64,000 nt of DNA from Hydractinia symbiolongicarpus (lineage: Eukaryota; Cnidaria; Hydrozoa; Anthoathecata; Hydractiniidae), in the NCBI RefSeq assembly GCF_029227915.1, contig NC_079879.1:19603001-19667000 (forward strand). Reading direction: 5' to 3'. The notes beneath the pieces are model-generated. The model searched no databases. It was not told the origin of the DNA and was given only the letters and a program-made list of their open reading frames with translations. Within the stretch, counting starts at the first letter, position 1. Every line of letters starts with the position of its first letter. Positions 47,901 to 60,156 of this stretch are shown here, in pieces. A program made the translations under genes and the position numbers.

Positions 47901-50900
47901 ACTTTTCTTGTGTATGTATGCTTTAGTAGCTTGAAATATAACAAAAAACTTAGCAGAAGCACCTTGAAAACGCTAAATATAAATATAGTGAAAAAACATC
48001 AAAATTATTAAAAGACATCAGGCAGACACCCTGTGATAAGACTAGCAAAGGACCGAAAATACTACAATGTTCTTACTAACTTCATGCAGTATTAACATGT
48101 GATATTAACCCTCTTCTGTTGAGCAGTAATTGTTAAAAAGAATGATGGGCAATATTTCTGAAATAACAGACGTTGAGGAATAAAAATAGCTTTGTTTGAA
48201 GAAGGAAATTAATTTTGTGAGAAAACGTTTTCCTTGACAGAGTAATTGAAAATTGTTATACTATAATTACATGTACTTTTCTCCAACCTATTGTATGAAA
48301 TGAAAGAACTAACTTTAGCCTTTAAAAACGTTTTTATTGTGTGCATTTGAGTATTCAACATTTTACAGAATTCCATGGTAAAGTACAGTATATTTTTATC
48401 CATGAGGAATTTTTTTTCTAGAGGGAAAAAAAGTAGGGATGATATCAAAACTGTTCCTGAAGACCCAGGGTGTAAAGTGCACCTTGTATCAGATCAAAGG
48501 AACATGTTCTAAAGGCAGGGTAATTCCTAGGATGACATATAATAAAAATAACAACAAAAATATTATGATTTCAAAATTACTTTTTTTGCCACAATGCAAA
48601 TAACAAAGACAAAATTATTTTTTGCAAAGTTAGCAAATCCTAATATTGTGTGAAAAAAAATCGGCAGGGGCATTCTACAGCAGAAATCAACTAAATACTG
48701 CTTAGAAAGTCACGTATCTGCTAAATTGCTAATGAGAAGAAAAAGATAACAAAACTTGCAAAGTCGGAAAAAAATCAATTCCCTGAACATATTCAGTGCT
48801 TAAAAAGCTGTGTTCATACAATTCATAAAGTTATTTTTTAATCAATTAATAGCGTTTATTATTGTAACAAATTTCTAATGGAAAGATACTGCAACTCCCC
48901 ATGAATTTGTTTAGTGAAAACCGACAGTGGTATCCATAAGAGTGTTGTTTTGTCTCCCATTTTGAAAATTATCTTGCTTAACACTCCAAAACGAAAATGT
49001 TTTGGAAAAAATATGTAAATTTAAAAACCTTTTTATGGGTCAAAATTTATTGTGCTATATCATTAGGAAAATTTTATGATTTGTGCAAATCACGCTAATG
49101 AGCTGGGAATTTTGTGGTGCTTTGTATAACAGATGATCTTATAAACTAATCATTTATTTCAGTTGTTCATTAACAAATATATTTCTGATATAGATTTAGT
49201 TGAGGTGAAGAACAAGTTGCTGGGAAACTTGTATACACTTGAAGGAGTCAAATTCAATTTGGATCAAAAGGTGGAAGAGCTGTCCAACAACAGTGAGCAA
49301 CAACAAAAAAAGCATGCAGAATTGGAAACACAGTTAGAGAAGCTGCAAGAAGAAATAAAAAATTATCAAGCCCAAGATAAAAAGGAAATTGAAAAGTTAG
49401 GAAACACAATAATACTTGGTAAGCTGTATGTTTTTAGAAGGGTGTCGGTCACTGATTCGTCCTGATTAAGGGCTTAACCGTGTATAAGACTTTTATTAAT
49501 CTCCTGTGAATCCTCGCATAACCCCAGAATGAAATGTCTATTTTAGTATAAATATACTCCCACTCTGATATACCCCTACATTTGAAAAAGACGCATGGTC
49601 AGGTATAATACTCATATATGTGTGTTATGTACAGAATGTTATCATTTTTGACATAAATTTGCTTATAAAGCGTATTAATTAAGTTTAAAGGAGAATTGAG
49701 TTGAAAAAAAACCACAACCTAAAATGAACGTTCTACCTTTCTGGATGACAGCTATAAATTGCTGTTTTTGAGACATCACCCGTCGTTCGAGGCTTTTTAA
49801 GCCACATATGTAAACATTATGGTGGTGTTTCTTCATGTTATTTTAATGATATGTACAAAGAATCTGATAGCTCTGTTTCTAATAGCAAGGTCAAGGTTTT
49901 GTGACTTTTATGTGTTTAAAAAATAATGAGAAATTATAACCCAGGGATTTGCAAGTTTCAACTGAAACCGCATCAACAAGAATGAAATAATAAACATTGT
50001 TTCGAACAGCTAAAAAATCAGTCTCTAATTTGTTGTCAAGCTTAGAATCAAACATTTTCAATCGATTAAATTTAATTTGATTATTTTCAACGTGTCTATA
50101 TATACAAAGAAAAGAAAACTGCACAGGTGCGAAAAAAAAATTAATTAGAAATGTTAATTAATTTTAAAATTATTTTGAAATTAATTTATACTACTCCAGA
50201 CGTAACATTGTTTTGGTGGATAGATACCAAGAAGCCTTGTCTTATCTACTTAGAAGCCACTATTATAGAAATAAATCCTACATATTTTCTTCGTTCCAGC
50301 TGCTCTCTTCCCATATAAACATTTGGCTTTTCGGCTTTCTGCGCGTTTTCTCGCATTTGTGACAACACCTCAAAACTTTGTAACCTCATATCTCCTTATT
50401 ATTAATAAAATTGTGTGATTTTTCGGAAATTGTTTCAACTCAATTCTCCTTCCTCAAAAAACACAAACAAAACTACCCTTACCCTCATTTTTATTGTTAA
50501 GTAAAATTCTTTTCTGCAGTGTTTTTTGCCTGGAATCTATGAGTTTTGCATACTTGTATGAAAACAATAGGGCGGCCAGGAAAATTTGAGGCATTACAAA
50601 ACATGGTCAACAACTGAGGAATTTCTTTCACCCTTTAACTATTTAAGTGCTAATAGTTGCCTTTAACATTTCATTTTTGTAATAATAATTTTTGTGTAGT
50701 GAATTTAGGGAAAGACAGAGATAAAGAAAATCAGGCCACCGTGATGATTCTACTTTAGGTCCTCAAAAGTATCCCTTTTCCATTATAGAGAAAAAAAGGT
50801 TGAAATGTATGATGCATAAGCAATAAAAACAAGGGCAAAACTTCTTTTTTTATCCTTTAGATGGGGCGGTTTCAACTCAATTTTTGATTTTTGAAAACAC

Positions 50901-53523
50901 CCCTTTTGAATAATTCCTCTTTTAATTGTGTAATTATTAAACAAATCTCTTTTCAAATGCAGGGTGTCTGTCTGACCTTGAAAATCTTACCATAAGACTG
51001 AGAGCTTTGGTTATTGCTTATTTTCAGTGAACCGAATATTTTTACTGCATTAATAATACTTTTTTGTTATTTTCGATAATATTAATGATTGTATAATGTT
51101 CGTGTGTTGTATAGAACCGTTACATACCTCTATGGTGCTATCCTCCAGCACGCCACATCCTGTGTCACGGATGAAGAGAAGAAGCATGCTGAATCAAACG
51201 ATTAACACTTTGGCCAAGAGCAATGATGATAAACCAAGGGAAGAACTATTAGAGGTGATAAAAGATCTAATTTAATGGAATTTAGGCGCTAATTGAACTT
51301 TGAGACATTTATATACATTATTCGCGTATTGAACTTAGAAACATTTACGGTATTCGAGAGCTTAAAAAGTTTTCGGCGCTAATTGAACTATAAGATGTGC
51401 CGAAAGTTGTTGTTTCCCCTTAAATTCGATCTTCAGACGTTTAAGTGTAATGGTAATCGTCATTTTTTTGTCTTTGTAACTCTGTTTTCCGCAGGAAGCG
51501 AGCATTTTACATTAAAATAGTTTTTCATGTTCAATATATTAGTTGCTTTTGCATAAGCCGAACTTTTGCTGGCTTAAATCTAAAACTTTCAACTAAAAAA
51601 GGGTGGTCACATCTCCTTAAATCTGATTAACCTAAAAAAATTAATACCCTGCTAAGATCTCCTAAACACTTTAGTCCTCGATATCTATTTCTTTCCAGAA
51701 CCTCTTAAAATTGCTTATCTTGCAACAGGACTGATAGAATTGTATTCACTTTGTTAATGCAGTTCAAAAAAACTCTGGTATTAAATTTAACCGCGAAATG
51801 GCCTAAAATATCCTTAAATTATGAAGTTTTAAATCCGTGGCCACCCTATTTCCAGCTCCCATCAGGCTGGAAAATTTTGATTCAACAGCTGTTGATATAT
51901 CCAAACCGCTGATTTCCAACTCAGGATGGAGCATTAAATATTCCGTAATGCTTCGATTAAATTGCCCTACTTTCGACGCCCCTCGCCCAAACGCCCCCTT
52001 TATTGATTTTTTTCCGAAAGCGCCCACCGGATAAACGCCCTATTTAATAAGTGGCCCTTAAAAAGGGTTTTTTATTCGAAACAATGCAAATGTTGTGTTT
52101 TACCGATAGGGTTCTTCATAACACCATATGATATATGGGAAGAAGATATAGCCAGCGCTACACTAGCTTTTAATATAGACATATGAAGAATATATGTTTT
52201 CCATCTCTAGTAGCTGTTTGAAAAAACCCTATTGTAATAATGCATCTGTTAGAACGTTTTACTTGGTCTTTAGGACGTGGTTTTGGTTCAACAAGATATT
52301 TTGGACTTCTACTCTCTTCTCTGTGGTGTGTCTGTTTGGAAGGATTCGGCAAATGAAGAAGAGGAAGAAGAGATCCCAGAAAGTGTTTTATTCAACTGCA
52401 AGCTTCAGTTGTTATCGCCTTATAATGGTATTTTTTAATTCTCACTTTTAGGAAATGTTTAAGGTGGCAGTAACCTATTCAAACTTCAATTAGATACTAG
52501 AAGTTATTTTCAGACTATATATCCATACTAGTCGTACCATACTAGTCCATACTAGAGTTTTACGACGATCTTTATGCTGCACTGCGCGAGCTTTAACTTT
52601 CGATAGCATTTTCATGCAGCTATGACACGGTTTACGGATATATTTTTACTTTATATATTTTTCTTTCCACAGCGTTTTATGCAGCAAAGGATGTTACTTA
52701 AAAATCTGTTAAAATATACAAAAGCCTATTGTTTGAAAAATTAACAAAAGTATTCCGCACACCGTGTCAATTTGGTTAATCCAAAGTCCATTTGAAAATA
52801 GAAACTGGTAAAAAAAACTGGTTGTAAAAAGTTAGAGCTCGTGAAAGCATTTATAATTGGAAACTCCTGCTGACTCAGCAATTACTATAATAAGTCAACA
52901 TCATTTTCGTACGCCTAAAACTCCATATTTTGGAGATCAGTAATGAAAAACTGTTATATATGAACACAGAGTTAATAATGCAGCTGTTCGGACAGCTAAG
53001 AAAGGGTCACTGCCACCTTAAGTCGCCCTCGTATTGTTTTTTATTGTGAATGAACGATGAATGTCTGATTGCAATTTTATACAGCGTCAATTTCAACACT
53101 TAACTTTTTCGTGCAAATTTTCGCGCAGTGAAAAAAAAATCGTTTCACGTGTATTAATTTTGCGCAATAGCAATATGAATGTTTTTTGGTAAATTTCCGC
53201 GCAATAAGAAGGAGAAAATTGTAAAATTCCGCTTTGATATAATTTATGTTTTTATATTTTGCGCTCTAATGAACGCTTAAGGTATAGTATGATTTATACT
53301 GCAAGCTAAAGCTTTTGATTCACATCATGGCAGTCGTAATTTCTTTTCTTCTTTTTTAGATTTGAAGTTCAACATGGCGTTAAATTTTGCAAAAAAGGAA
53401 ATCGAATACCGGCCGGTCGACGAACAATATCCGGAAAACACGCCGGTGTTTTTTAAACAGACTAACAATTACAATGCTGATGAAGGATATTTATTTGTGA
53501 AGAATTTTTTGGATGTTATTTAA
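38961..53523 (+). CDS. Coiled-coil protein with Csm1/Pcs1 (monopolin)-like C-terminal domain, seven exons
   Basis: Exons 38961-39087, 42828-42955, 47465-47594, 49194-49418, 51115-51254, 52274-52427 and 53360-53523. All AG/GT phases agree, giving 355 codons plus TAA. AATAAA is at 53956; an AG acceptor at 38935 lies just before the ATG. Residues 1-85 are polar. 86-203 form a coiled coil (DLVMEYQYKYERLRGITDAL; VEELSNNSEQQQKKHAELET). 204-250 is a Ser/Arg linker with HPVSRMKRRSML. 251-355 starts DILDFYSLLCGVSVW, continues FNCKLQLL, LKFNMALNF, IEYRPVDEQYP, and ends PVFFKQTNNYN..YLFVKNFLDVI. This matches the Csm1/Pcs1 pattern 'fY..LtGv.v..., CLQ, L.FkL, eY.P' (an RWD-like fold that binds kinetochore proteins). 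SPC25-type RWD is the alternative. A role in chromosome segregation is inference. Exon 4's acceptor (TTTCTGATATAG) is weak. Confidence 0.7.
39088..42827. other. Intron 1 of the Csm1-like gene (3.7 kb)
   Basis: No exon or intact element. A diverged sequence of the form GTTTAT..AAGCACATGATCCTTTA.ATT recurs near 40026, 41800, 41970 and 42505, and AACATTTGTCAA..GATATGA-like blocks occur near 39860 and 41055. These are probably old dispersed repeats. Confidence 0.4.
43211..44341 (-). pseudogene. RTE reverse transcriptase palm/thumb ORF with embedded PHD finger
   Basis: 376 codons. YADD catalytic box at residues 54-57 after GVHPGSVLSPLLF. At residues 111-154 is a C4HC3 (PHD-type) finger: C111, C114, C125, C128, H133, C136, C151, C154 (CGVCRKGVGSNSIFCQTC, HWVHKKC, CKRC). 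It sits directly between the palm/YADD block and the 'NFCYLGDMLG' thumb block. The C-terminal region has ETWAVKQEDLDRLERNDMRM, RRLNWLGHLERM and KPKGRPRKTW, typical of RTE. The first codons before ~residue 16 are out of frame with the true upstream RT because of the frameshift. Confidence 0.8.
44556..45167 (-). pseudogene. RTE reverse transcriptase fingers fragment
   Basis: 203 codons, with TEWVVEAIRKLKIGKAAGVS, GIVAEMVKA and CFKGKGDALGRGNYRGLKLV. In other RTE elements GKAAG.DGI.AEM and KGKGD...NYRG are the first RT blocks; here GVSGI replaces the usual DGI. Stop at 44556 is a mutated codon inside the RT. The downstream 44342-44555 piece (FGFVPGHGTTDAIF...LEKAFDRVPR) bridges to the palm ORF. 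Confidence 0.8.
45225..45660 (-). pseudogene. RTE EEP-endonuclease C-terminus and linker fragment
   Basis: Starts at the truncation point with ESGGCKTQIDYFLIRKSDKK and continues GEECVSQHRLLVCDI, with SQHRLLV the last EEP block (H is the catalytic position). Then comes YRPRRKVWKLKEE and RQTWWWNNEVDQCIKEKRKL. Stop TGA at 45225-45227 is a mutated Trp position. Confidence 0.75.
45661..47464. other. Rest of intron 2: simple repeat and AT-rich sequence
   Basis: 45655-45780 is a GTTATTATGT/TTATTATTATG simple repeat abutting the RTE truncation point. An AAAAAGATTTAAATCATAGTG / CACTATGATTTAAA inverted pair lies around 46430-46475. No exon. Confidence 0.5.
47595..51114. other. Introns 3 and 4 of the Csm1-like gene
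   Basis: Apart from exon 4 (49194-49418), nothing coding was recognised. Frames at 48209-48448 and 49891-50124 are AT-rich and unsupported. Confidence 0.4.
51255..53359. other. Introns 5 and 6 of the Csm1-like gene
   Basis: Apart from exon 6 (52274-52427), no exon. 52541-52561 has CATACTAGTC repeats, and 53110-53230 has several TTTNGCGCA motifs akin to the TTTCGCG repeats elsewhere. Confidence 0.4.
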
Positions 53524-54010
53524 CTCAGTTAGGCGAGAGTGATTGACAAATTGTACAGTCTTTCCAAGGGGCTTCATATCTGGGATCAAATCAAAATTTT
53601 AATCATTTTTATATCATCTCAAGAAAATGGAATGTCACTAGGACTTTAATTTTACCTCAAAATGTATGTGCGACTCTACCACAAATGAACTTAGTGTGAA
53701 TGCACAAGCTTCACTGTCCAAAGAGAAAAACTCGCTGTAGATCTCGTAATTATCGCCAATTCATTCACGCCAAAAACTCCGCTTTATGGGTACGTTTGGT
53801 TTAAATGGTTTTGGTTTCTGTATAGTATATAACATTAAGTTCGAAAGTATTTTTAATCTGTAACATTTTAGACCGCTCGATAAATGCTTGCCGTTTAAAA
53901 TAACGATTGCTCCAAACTGTTGTTGTGTATATTTATGTCCACGACCCAAAATATAAATAAAAGTTGTTTTTTTGATTCAGAACTTTCTTTTAGCAAATAA
54001 CCTTCAATAC
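53524..54010. other. 3' UTR/flank of the Csm1-like gene
   Basis: AATAAA at 53956-53961 is the likely poly(A) signal. No further coding. Confidence 0.5.
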
Positions 54011-54123
54011 TAGTCGTTAGCCTGTGGAAAAATCCATGGGTTTGACCGTCGCAGCTAAGCTACCATTTTGCGTGAAAGACAGACGGACGGACGGACGGAC
54101 GTATACGGCCGTTATAATATAGA
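54011..54123 (+). repeat. SINE-like repeat copy
   Basis: ACTAGTCGTTAGCCTGTGG, AAAAATCCATGGGTTTG, AAAGACAGACGGACGG, GTATACGGCCGTTATAATAT. Same family as 16573-16905 and 30507-30630, with an expanded GGAC tetranucleotide run. Confidence 0.7.
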
Positions 54124-54853
54124 TATTTTTAAAATTCTGTTATTTTTTATTGAAAGTTCGACAGATTTTTTATTATAAACACCTTATCTTTCGCCCCTGC
54201 AAGAAATGTCTCTATTAAAAAAAAATATTTTCGAAATAAGATTGCAGAATTAAATCGACCCTTGGTGTCTATCGCCTTGAAGAACCTGGTTAATTTGATT
54301 TAAAAAAAAAAGTCCTGGAAAAATTAACCTTTATAATCCTAGGAAGAAAATCTCTGTCAATACTTAGTGTTTTTTTTCCTTTTCATTTGAGGTTTATTAC
54401 ATAAGCTGTGTCGTGCTGAGCTGAACACAAAAAATATTTCAAACCAATACCGTGCCGAACAAAGCTATGTTGCACAGCTAATCTACAATCGGAGACAAAA
54501 TATTCTGCACAACGGAACTGTGGCATTTTTAGAAGTTAGCAAAGAGCATCGGCTCGCCAATACTTCGCTGCTGTAGGGCTACGGAAGTACTACTTCTATA
54601 TACGCGTACAATTTTCTTCATTTTTTAAATATGGACAAAAGCGTCAAACAACCAATGCTCTGCAGATTGCAAAGCCTATACTTTTGCACACACGTAGGCC
54701 GGATAGGAAGTGCTTAAAATTTTCTAGCACACCCTTACACCGAAATAATACACATCGTTGGTACGAAAACGCCAAAATTCATAGAAAGCGGCCATGCTGA
54801 ACCTAATTCCACTCTACAGATTGAAAAATACGAAATGCGTGAGTCTAAAGGGG

Positions 54854-54964
54854 ACGAAGCGAATTAAGCGGCGAATTGTATCTGAGCATGCGCAGTTCGA
54901 TGCAAAATCAAAACAAACAAAACTGCGCATGCTCAGATACAATTCGTTGTTCAATTCGTTTCGT
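54854..54964. mobile_element. Foldback MITE with ~44 bp arms
   Basis: The arms ACGAA(G/A)CGAATT..GCGAATTGTATC and TGAGCATGCGCAGTT are inverted at 54921-54964 around a ~23 bp AT-rich spacer. The inner 26 bp of each arm are identical. It forms a near-complete hairpin. Confidence 0.85.
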
Positions 54965-55393
54965 GAAAATCCTCCTTAATATGGAAATAGCCTATTCAAT
55001 TACTTGTGGCGGCTAACTTTCTGAATATACTTTATCGGACAAAACTTTGTCAGACAAAAGTGACGAATTTTTTCTTTAGTGACAAAAATTATATCCGACG
55101 AAAAATTTTGTCCCACGAATAAATTTTTCCGAAAGCAAATTATAAAAATCTTAAAAATATGCATATATATCTCAAAAACTGATATAGACGTGAGACGTGT
55201 TTCGTGTTGCTCGTATACTGTTAGCTATAATTATTTGTTTTATGATAAAATGGAAATCTTTTTTCAACACAGACATTATTGGTGTATATTGTGGAGAGAA
55301 ATACCTGATGCCAGGGGCAGAAACATATATTTCAGCAAGTTTATGGAATAATAAAGGTAAAATATCAATGCTGGGATCAAGACGTAAACATTC

Positions 55394-57450
55394 ATGTCTT
55401 ATCTCGCTGGTGACATTGAGACTCAGCCTGGACCTGAATATATGAAAGAACTGTATAATTTGTTATCAAAAAGAGGTATGAAAATATTTCATCAGAATGT
55501 ACGAGGACTGTTGGCGAATATAGACCATGTTAAAGTTTTGTTAAACGAACACAAAAACATTGACATATTAATTTTATCCGACACGCATATAAACACGAAA
55601 GCGTACATAGAGAATCCTGACCTTTATCATATTCCGGGGTATATTTCTATCTCCCGGAACAGGAAAACGGGACTTTGCGGAGCAGTAAGCATGTATATTT
55701 CTAACCGTATCAAAGGGAAACGTAGATCTGACTTAGAACATCGTGACTTCGAGTGTATTTGGAAAAATGTAAAAAGTATACGCAAAGTACAACAGCGACA
55801 ATCTGAACGAGAAGCTTAGACATCACGACTGGAGTCCAATGTACGAAATGAAAAATGTTAATGAAGTATGGGTCCATCTGAAGAATACACTTCTTAATGT
55901 ATTTAACAAACACGCGCCGATAATCGAGGGCCAAGGGTCAATTCTGCCCTTGGATTAACAACAACATCAGATATCTCATGATCAAGAGAGATAAAGCCCT
56001 TAGAAAAGCTCGTAGGACAAACGCAGCAGCAGATTGGAAAGCATACAGAAAAATTCGTAACAAATGTACCACTGACTTACGAACAGTTAAAGGTAACTAC
56101 AGTAGGGATCTGTTAAGTCGAAACTCAAGAAATCCAAAAAAGTTTTAGGACACTATAAAAACCATAATGCCCACCAAGACGAGAAAAGTTACTAATGATG
56201 CAACTACAACTACCAATAAATTCGAAAAAGTAAATACATTATGTTTATTTTTCTCTAACGCGGCACATCAGTTAAAATTAAAATCTATTTACCTAAAAGA
56301 TTTTATCTGGAACAAACCAAAACATTCACTTTTAAGAACATGTATGAAATTTAAATTTAACTATGCATCACGCATATTTGTTGAGAAAGAACTAAGAAAG
56401 CTTAAGCGTCAAAAGTCAACTGGTTCGGATAATCTTCCGCCAGCTTTATTGAAGGACTGTGCATCTGCAATTGCTGAGCGACTGTGTTATTTAATCAACT
56501 TATCATTACACAACTCAGAAGTACCATCAGATTGGAAGCACGCATTGATCACTCCCATCTTAAATCAGGATCACCATCTGAACCAAATAACTACCGACCA
56601 ATATCTATATTGTCAAGCCTATCATAAATACTTTAGAAAGCAGTTTATAGTCAACTTATCAGCTATCTAGAAGACAATAATTTATCATATCGTTCTCAAT
56701 TTGGTTACCGCAGACGTAGCTCCACGGGCATAGCTGCAACGTTATTTACAGATAACATCAGAAAAGAGTTTCACATAGCATCTTACTTGAAAAGCTTTGC
56801 GCATATGGTATTTGTGGCAAACAGTTAGAATGGTTTACCCACTACCTATTCAACCGTACACAACAGGTGGTTATTGATGACATCAGATCTAACACTGAGA
56901 ATGTAAAATGCGGAGTCCCTCAGGAATATATTTTAGGACCGCTTTTATTTTCTTCGATGATTTTGAGACCTCGCTTATTAGAGCACCTACTATCCAATTC
57001 GCTGACGACACAGTGTTTTATATTGCTGGAAGCAATGTGAATTATATCGAAGATATTTTGAACTCAGAATTAAAAAATATCGAACAGTACCTAATCGATA
57101 ATGATCTTGTGATTAATATAAAAAGAGGAAAAACGGAACCAATGTTATTCGGAACTGGAAAAATGTTGAATTCAGTATCCCACAAGCTCAAGCTATTTTA
57201 CAACTTTGTGGAAGTCAACACGACAAGCCAGTATAAATATTTGGGTTCAACTCTGGATTCAAAACTATCTATGCAGGTGAAAAATAGTAAGTGTAGATAG
57301 CTGAACAGAAAGCAAGAAAAGTCAGGCGGCTAAAAGAACTGGCACAAAAGACAACAAAAGATTGTCCCTTTAAGAAAATGTACGCCCAGAATTTAAAGAA
57401 TTTAGAAGATTGCAACAAAATTGGAGGATAAAGTACTTTAAAATACCTCA
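55394..57450 (+). mobile_element. Decayed CR1-like non-LTR retrotransposon
   Basis: Three disconnected frames in order. 55394-55819 is the EEP endonuclease start: AGDIETQPGPE, MKIFHQNVRGLLANIDHVKV, ILILSDTHINT and the GL(C)GAVSMYI block. 56167-56670 is the RT fingers (LRKLKRQKSTGSDNLPPALL, VPSDWKHALITPI). 56908-57300 is the RT palm with PTIQFADDTVFY (FADD box) and SSQYKYLGSTLD-like sequence. Between them are several stops and deletions. 'GDIETxPGP' is a typical CR1-type ORF2 start. Old and inactive; both ends are diffuse. Confidence 0.75.
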
Positions 57451-59257
57451 TTCCCCAGACATTTCACTTTCTGGAAGCCCGAAGGACCCTGGGGACACGA
57501 GGATGCCAAAATAGTATTACTACGCAGTGAGCTTTAAAATATTTTTGTGTAAGAAGAGAAGTGGCAATAAAAAGAGGAAGTACTTGGACTACCGTAGCAA
57601 TTTTCCCATCCGTGCCGCGGTTTTTTGAAAACAATAGAAAACATGGAAGATTAGCTGCGTGGAAGATTTAAACTTTCCTGAAAATTCTCGCACGTGACCG
57701 GCTGTAAACGACCGCCCTCAGGTGGTCGATAATTCAGATTAAGTGAGTACCTTAACATGGTTATTTAAAAAAACCTTCAGGACGCTCCCACTCAACCACC
57801 TCCCCTTCCCCCTCCTGTTTACCCACCTGATGTCAGTTAAAAATTCTGCCACATATTCTTTGAAACAAAATTGGTTTGAAGACATGTTTATCAGATAAAA
57901 AACTGTCGAGCAAGCATTTCCCTAAATAAACGCTAAATCCCTGAACTTTATTGCAGCTAAATGACACATTTTTTTGGAATAGGTATTAAATGGTATTACC
58001 GCATTTGTTTTATAATAAGCATTTACGGATAGTTGATTGAACTATTCAGAGATTTATTACTGAAGTCCTATTAAAATTCCATTTAGGGTAAGTTCATTTA
58101 CGTCTGATGTGACGTACAAGAGCCTTTGTAGAATGTTGTGCATGTTGATTACTTCAAAGTGACGCCTACTAAAACATCTTTAAATATTTTGTAAAATCGT
58201 TTTTTCAAGGCGAACCTATTTCCAACTTTATCAACGAACTCTCAATGTAGGTGCGTAATAAAGTAACCATTGTTCCCAGAATGAACTGCGAATGTTTGAA
58301 TTATTGTTAAATGGAAAAAAAATGTTCTTGCTTCGTGAAGCTAACGGAAATAAAATTTATGATTTTGTTGGTAACGAAAAAGCGGCGTAATGAATTACTT
58401 GTTCGTGCCAAAAACGAAAATCTAAACTACCTTCAAGGAATGTTTATTCATTTTTTTATCATGACCAAAGTCTTCTTGCATGAAATCGTCACGGGACGCT
58501 AAAAGGCAGAATGTTCTGGTTAAGAGATTTGTTGAAAAATTCTTATTCGCGGCAGTTTAAAAACTGGGACGGAGAAGGGGATAATGCTTCAATCAATGCA
58601 TGATAATCATTGGAACCAGAAAATTATGGACTGTTTTATTTGATTTAAGTTTAAATATTGTTTTGTATAACAAGTAAACAACGTTTTAGGCGAATTACAA
58701 AAAAGCATTCGTTAGTGTTTCAATACTACCTAAGCACAACATGGTGATTGCATGCTTGTGGTACATAATGAGAATACTGACAAGTATATCTTATGGCAGC
58801 TACTTTTTTGCGGCTTTTTACTTCTGCAAATTCTAATCAAATTTGCGAAATTATAAACTTCCGCAAAACATTATTCAAGGGAATCATTTCAGATAACTAT
58901 ACACCAAAATACTGACTAATCGTCAGTTATTACCTCTTACCGGTTGGTAGGGTGACAAATTCACGAATAATCTCACTATAGCATACAATATCGTTTCTAA
59001 AACGGCTAATCTTCGCAACTTTGCGATGCACATACATGCAGGGAAAAGGGAAAAGGATAGCATTGAAAAAAAGTGCAAATTAAAAATAATATATAATATT
59101 ATAAAGCAATACAACTCTTTCACAAAATTAAATCTACAACTATATAATAATAAAGACCTTCTCAAACCGAAGATTTTCAAAGGAACAAGAATCAACTTAT
59201 ATTCAACAAATGGCGAGACTCGGATTCTAACGCTTGTGTTACTCTTTGTTATTCCAG
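57451..59257. other. Intergenic/possible intron, nothing firm
   Basis: No element or exon could be established. It could hold upstream exons of the gene ending at 59395; short AG...GT stretches such as 58211-58250 are too short to trust. Confidence 0.3.
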
Positions 59258-59395
59258 AATTTTGATCTTCCTACCGCACCAGTAGATTTCCGTATTGTCA
59301 CTGAAGATGAAAATCTTGGCTCATTAATACGAACCTATCTTGCGCAAAAAGATATTTTTTTGAGGAAAAACATACACAAACCTGGATTTCCATAA
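59258..59395 (+). CDS. Orphan terminal exon of an unidentified gene
   Basis: After a good acceptor (TACTCTTTGTTATTCCAG) a phase-0 frame reads 45 codons, NFDLPTAPVDFRIVTEDENL then GSLIRTYLAQKDIFLRK, to TAA at 59393. AATAAA at 59507 and 59516 follow. Codon use and composition look coding and differ from the surrounding AT-rich noise. Upstream exons were not found and the family is not recognised. Confidence 0.4.
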   Translation, partial: NFDLPTAPVDFRIVTEDENLGSLIRTYLAQKDIFLRKNIHKPGFP

Positions 59396-60156
59396 TGCTT
59401 GAATTGGAAGGTCAATGAATGCCAGGGGCAATCATTGACTTTGTTGGTTCAAATTTTAAATTAAAATGCAAAAAATATAAGCAGGTAAAGCCAGTCTTAA
59501 AATCAGAATAAAAGCAATAAATTCTGGTTACTACATATTAAGTTACTTATTCACTTTCAAGATATAGCGTCGAATAAACGCCCCTCATAAAAAAGGGCGT
59601 TGACAAAAAGCGGGCAAAAGAAAGGCGTTTATTTCAAGCTAAAGTTCAGGATCGTTTCCTGGAGAAGAGTTTAAAAAAGAAATGTCCAATACAAGCATTA
59701 CGGAATTCAGTGAGTTTATAGAAAACCCGTTATGTAAAAGCCAGAAATTGAATAGTTTTGCGATAAACAGACACGTAGTTTTTTGTATTCCAGGTACTTT
59801 GTTAAAAAAAACTTCCCTAGGTAAAAACGCAGTAATTATATTACATTTATGTAGAATTTGTAATGTGCGTTTATCCGTTACCGTGCGTCACCCCAATAAT
59901 CTCACCCCCCGGAGAAACGTAAAAATTGTCGGAGTTGCACTGCAAATATCGCCTGTATACTTTGCAGTGGCTAAAATTGTATTGTGTTAGTCAGAAGAAA
60001 AAAAGTCTGTACAGAGAACAAAATAAAGTCATGCATTGTATCTAGTAGTCGCTAAAAATAATAATCATTTTTTTCAATAAATAAATAAATGAAATCAAGG
60101 CTCTGTTTTTATATTAAAAATTGTCAAGCACAACACATAATCACTTGACATTAACT
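59396..60156. other. Region between convergent genes
   Basis: Poly(A) signals for the + strand exon at 59507 and 59516. 59580-59625 has GCGTTNATAAA-like and GGGCG motifs. The frame at 59682-59990 has no recognisable domain or splice support. Confidence 0.35.

Noticed and set aside
49163-49193. Alternative acceptor (TTTATTTCAG) for exon 4 of the Csm1-like gene
   Set aside because: A better pyrimidine tract, but joining exon 3 here gives an immediate stop; the weaker acceptor at 49193 keeps the frame.
59682-59990. 102-codon plus-strand frame between the convergent genes
   Set aside because: No splice or family support; sits in the 3' flank shared by two genes.
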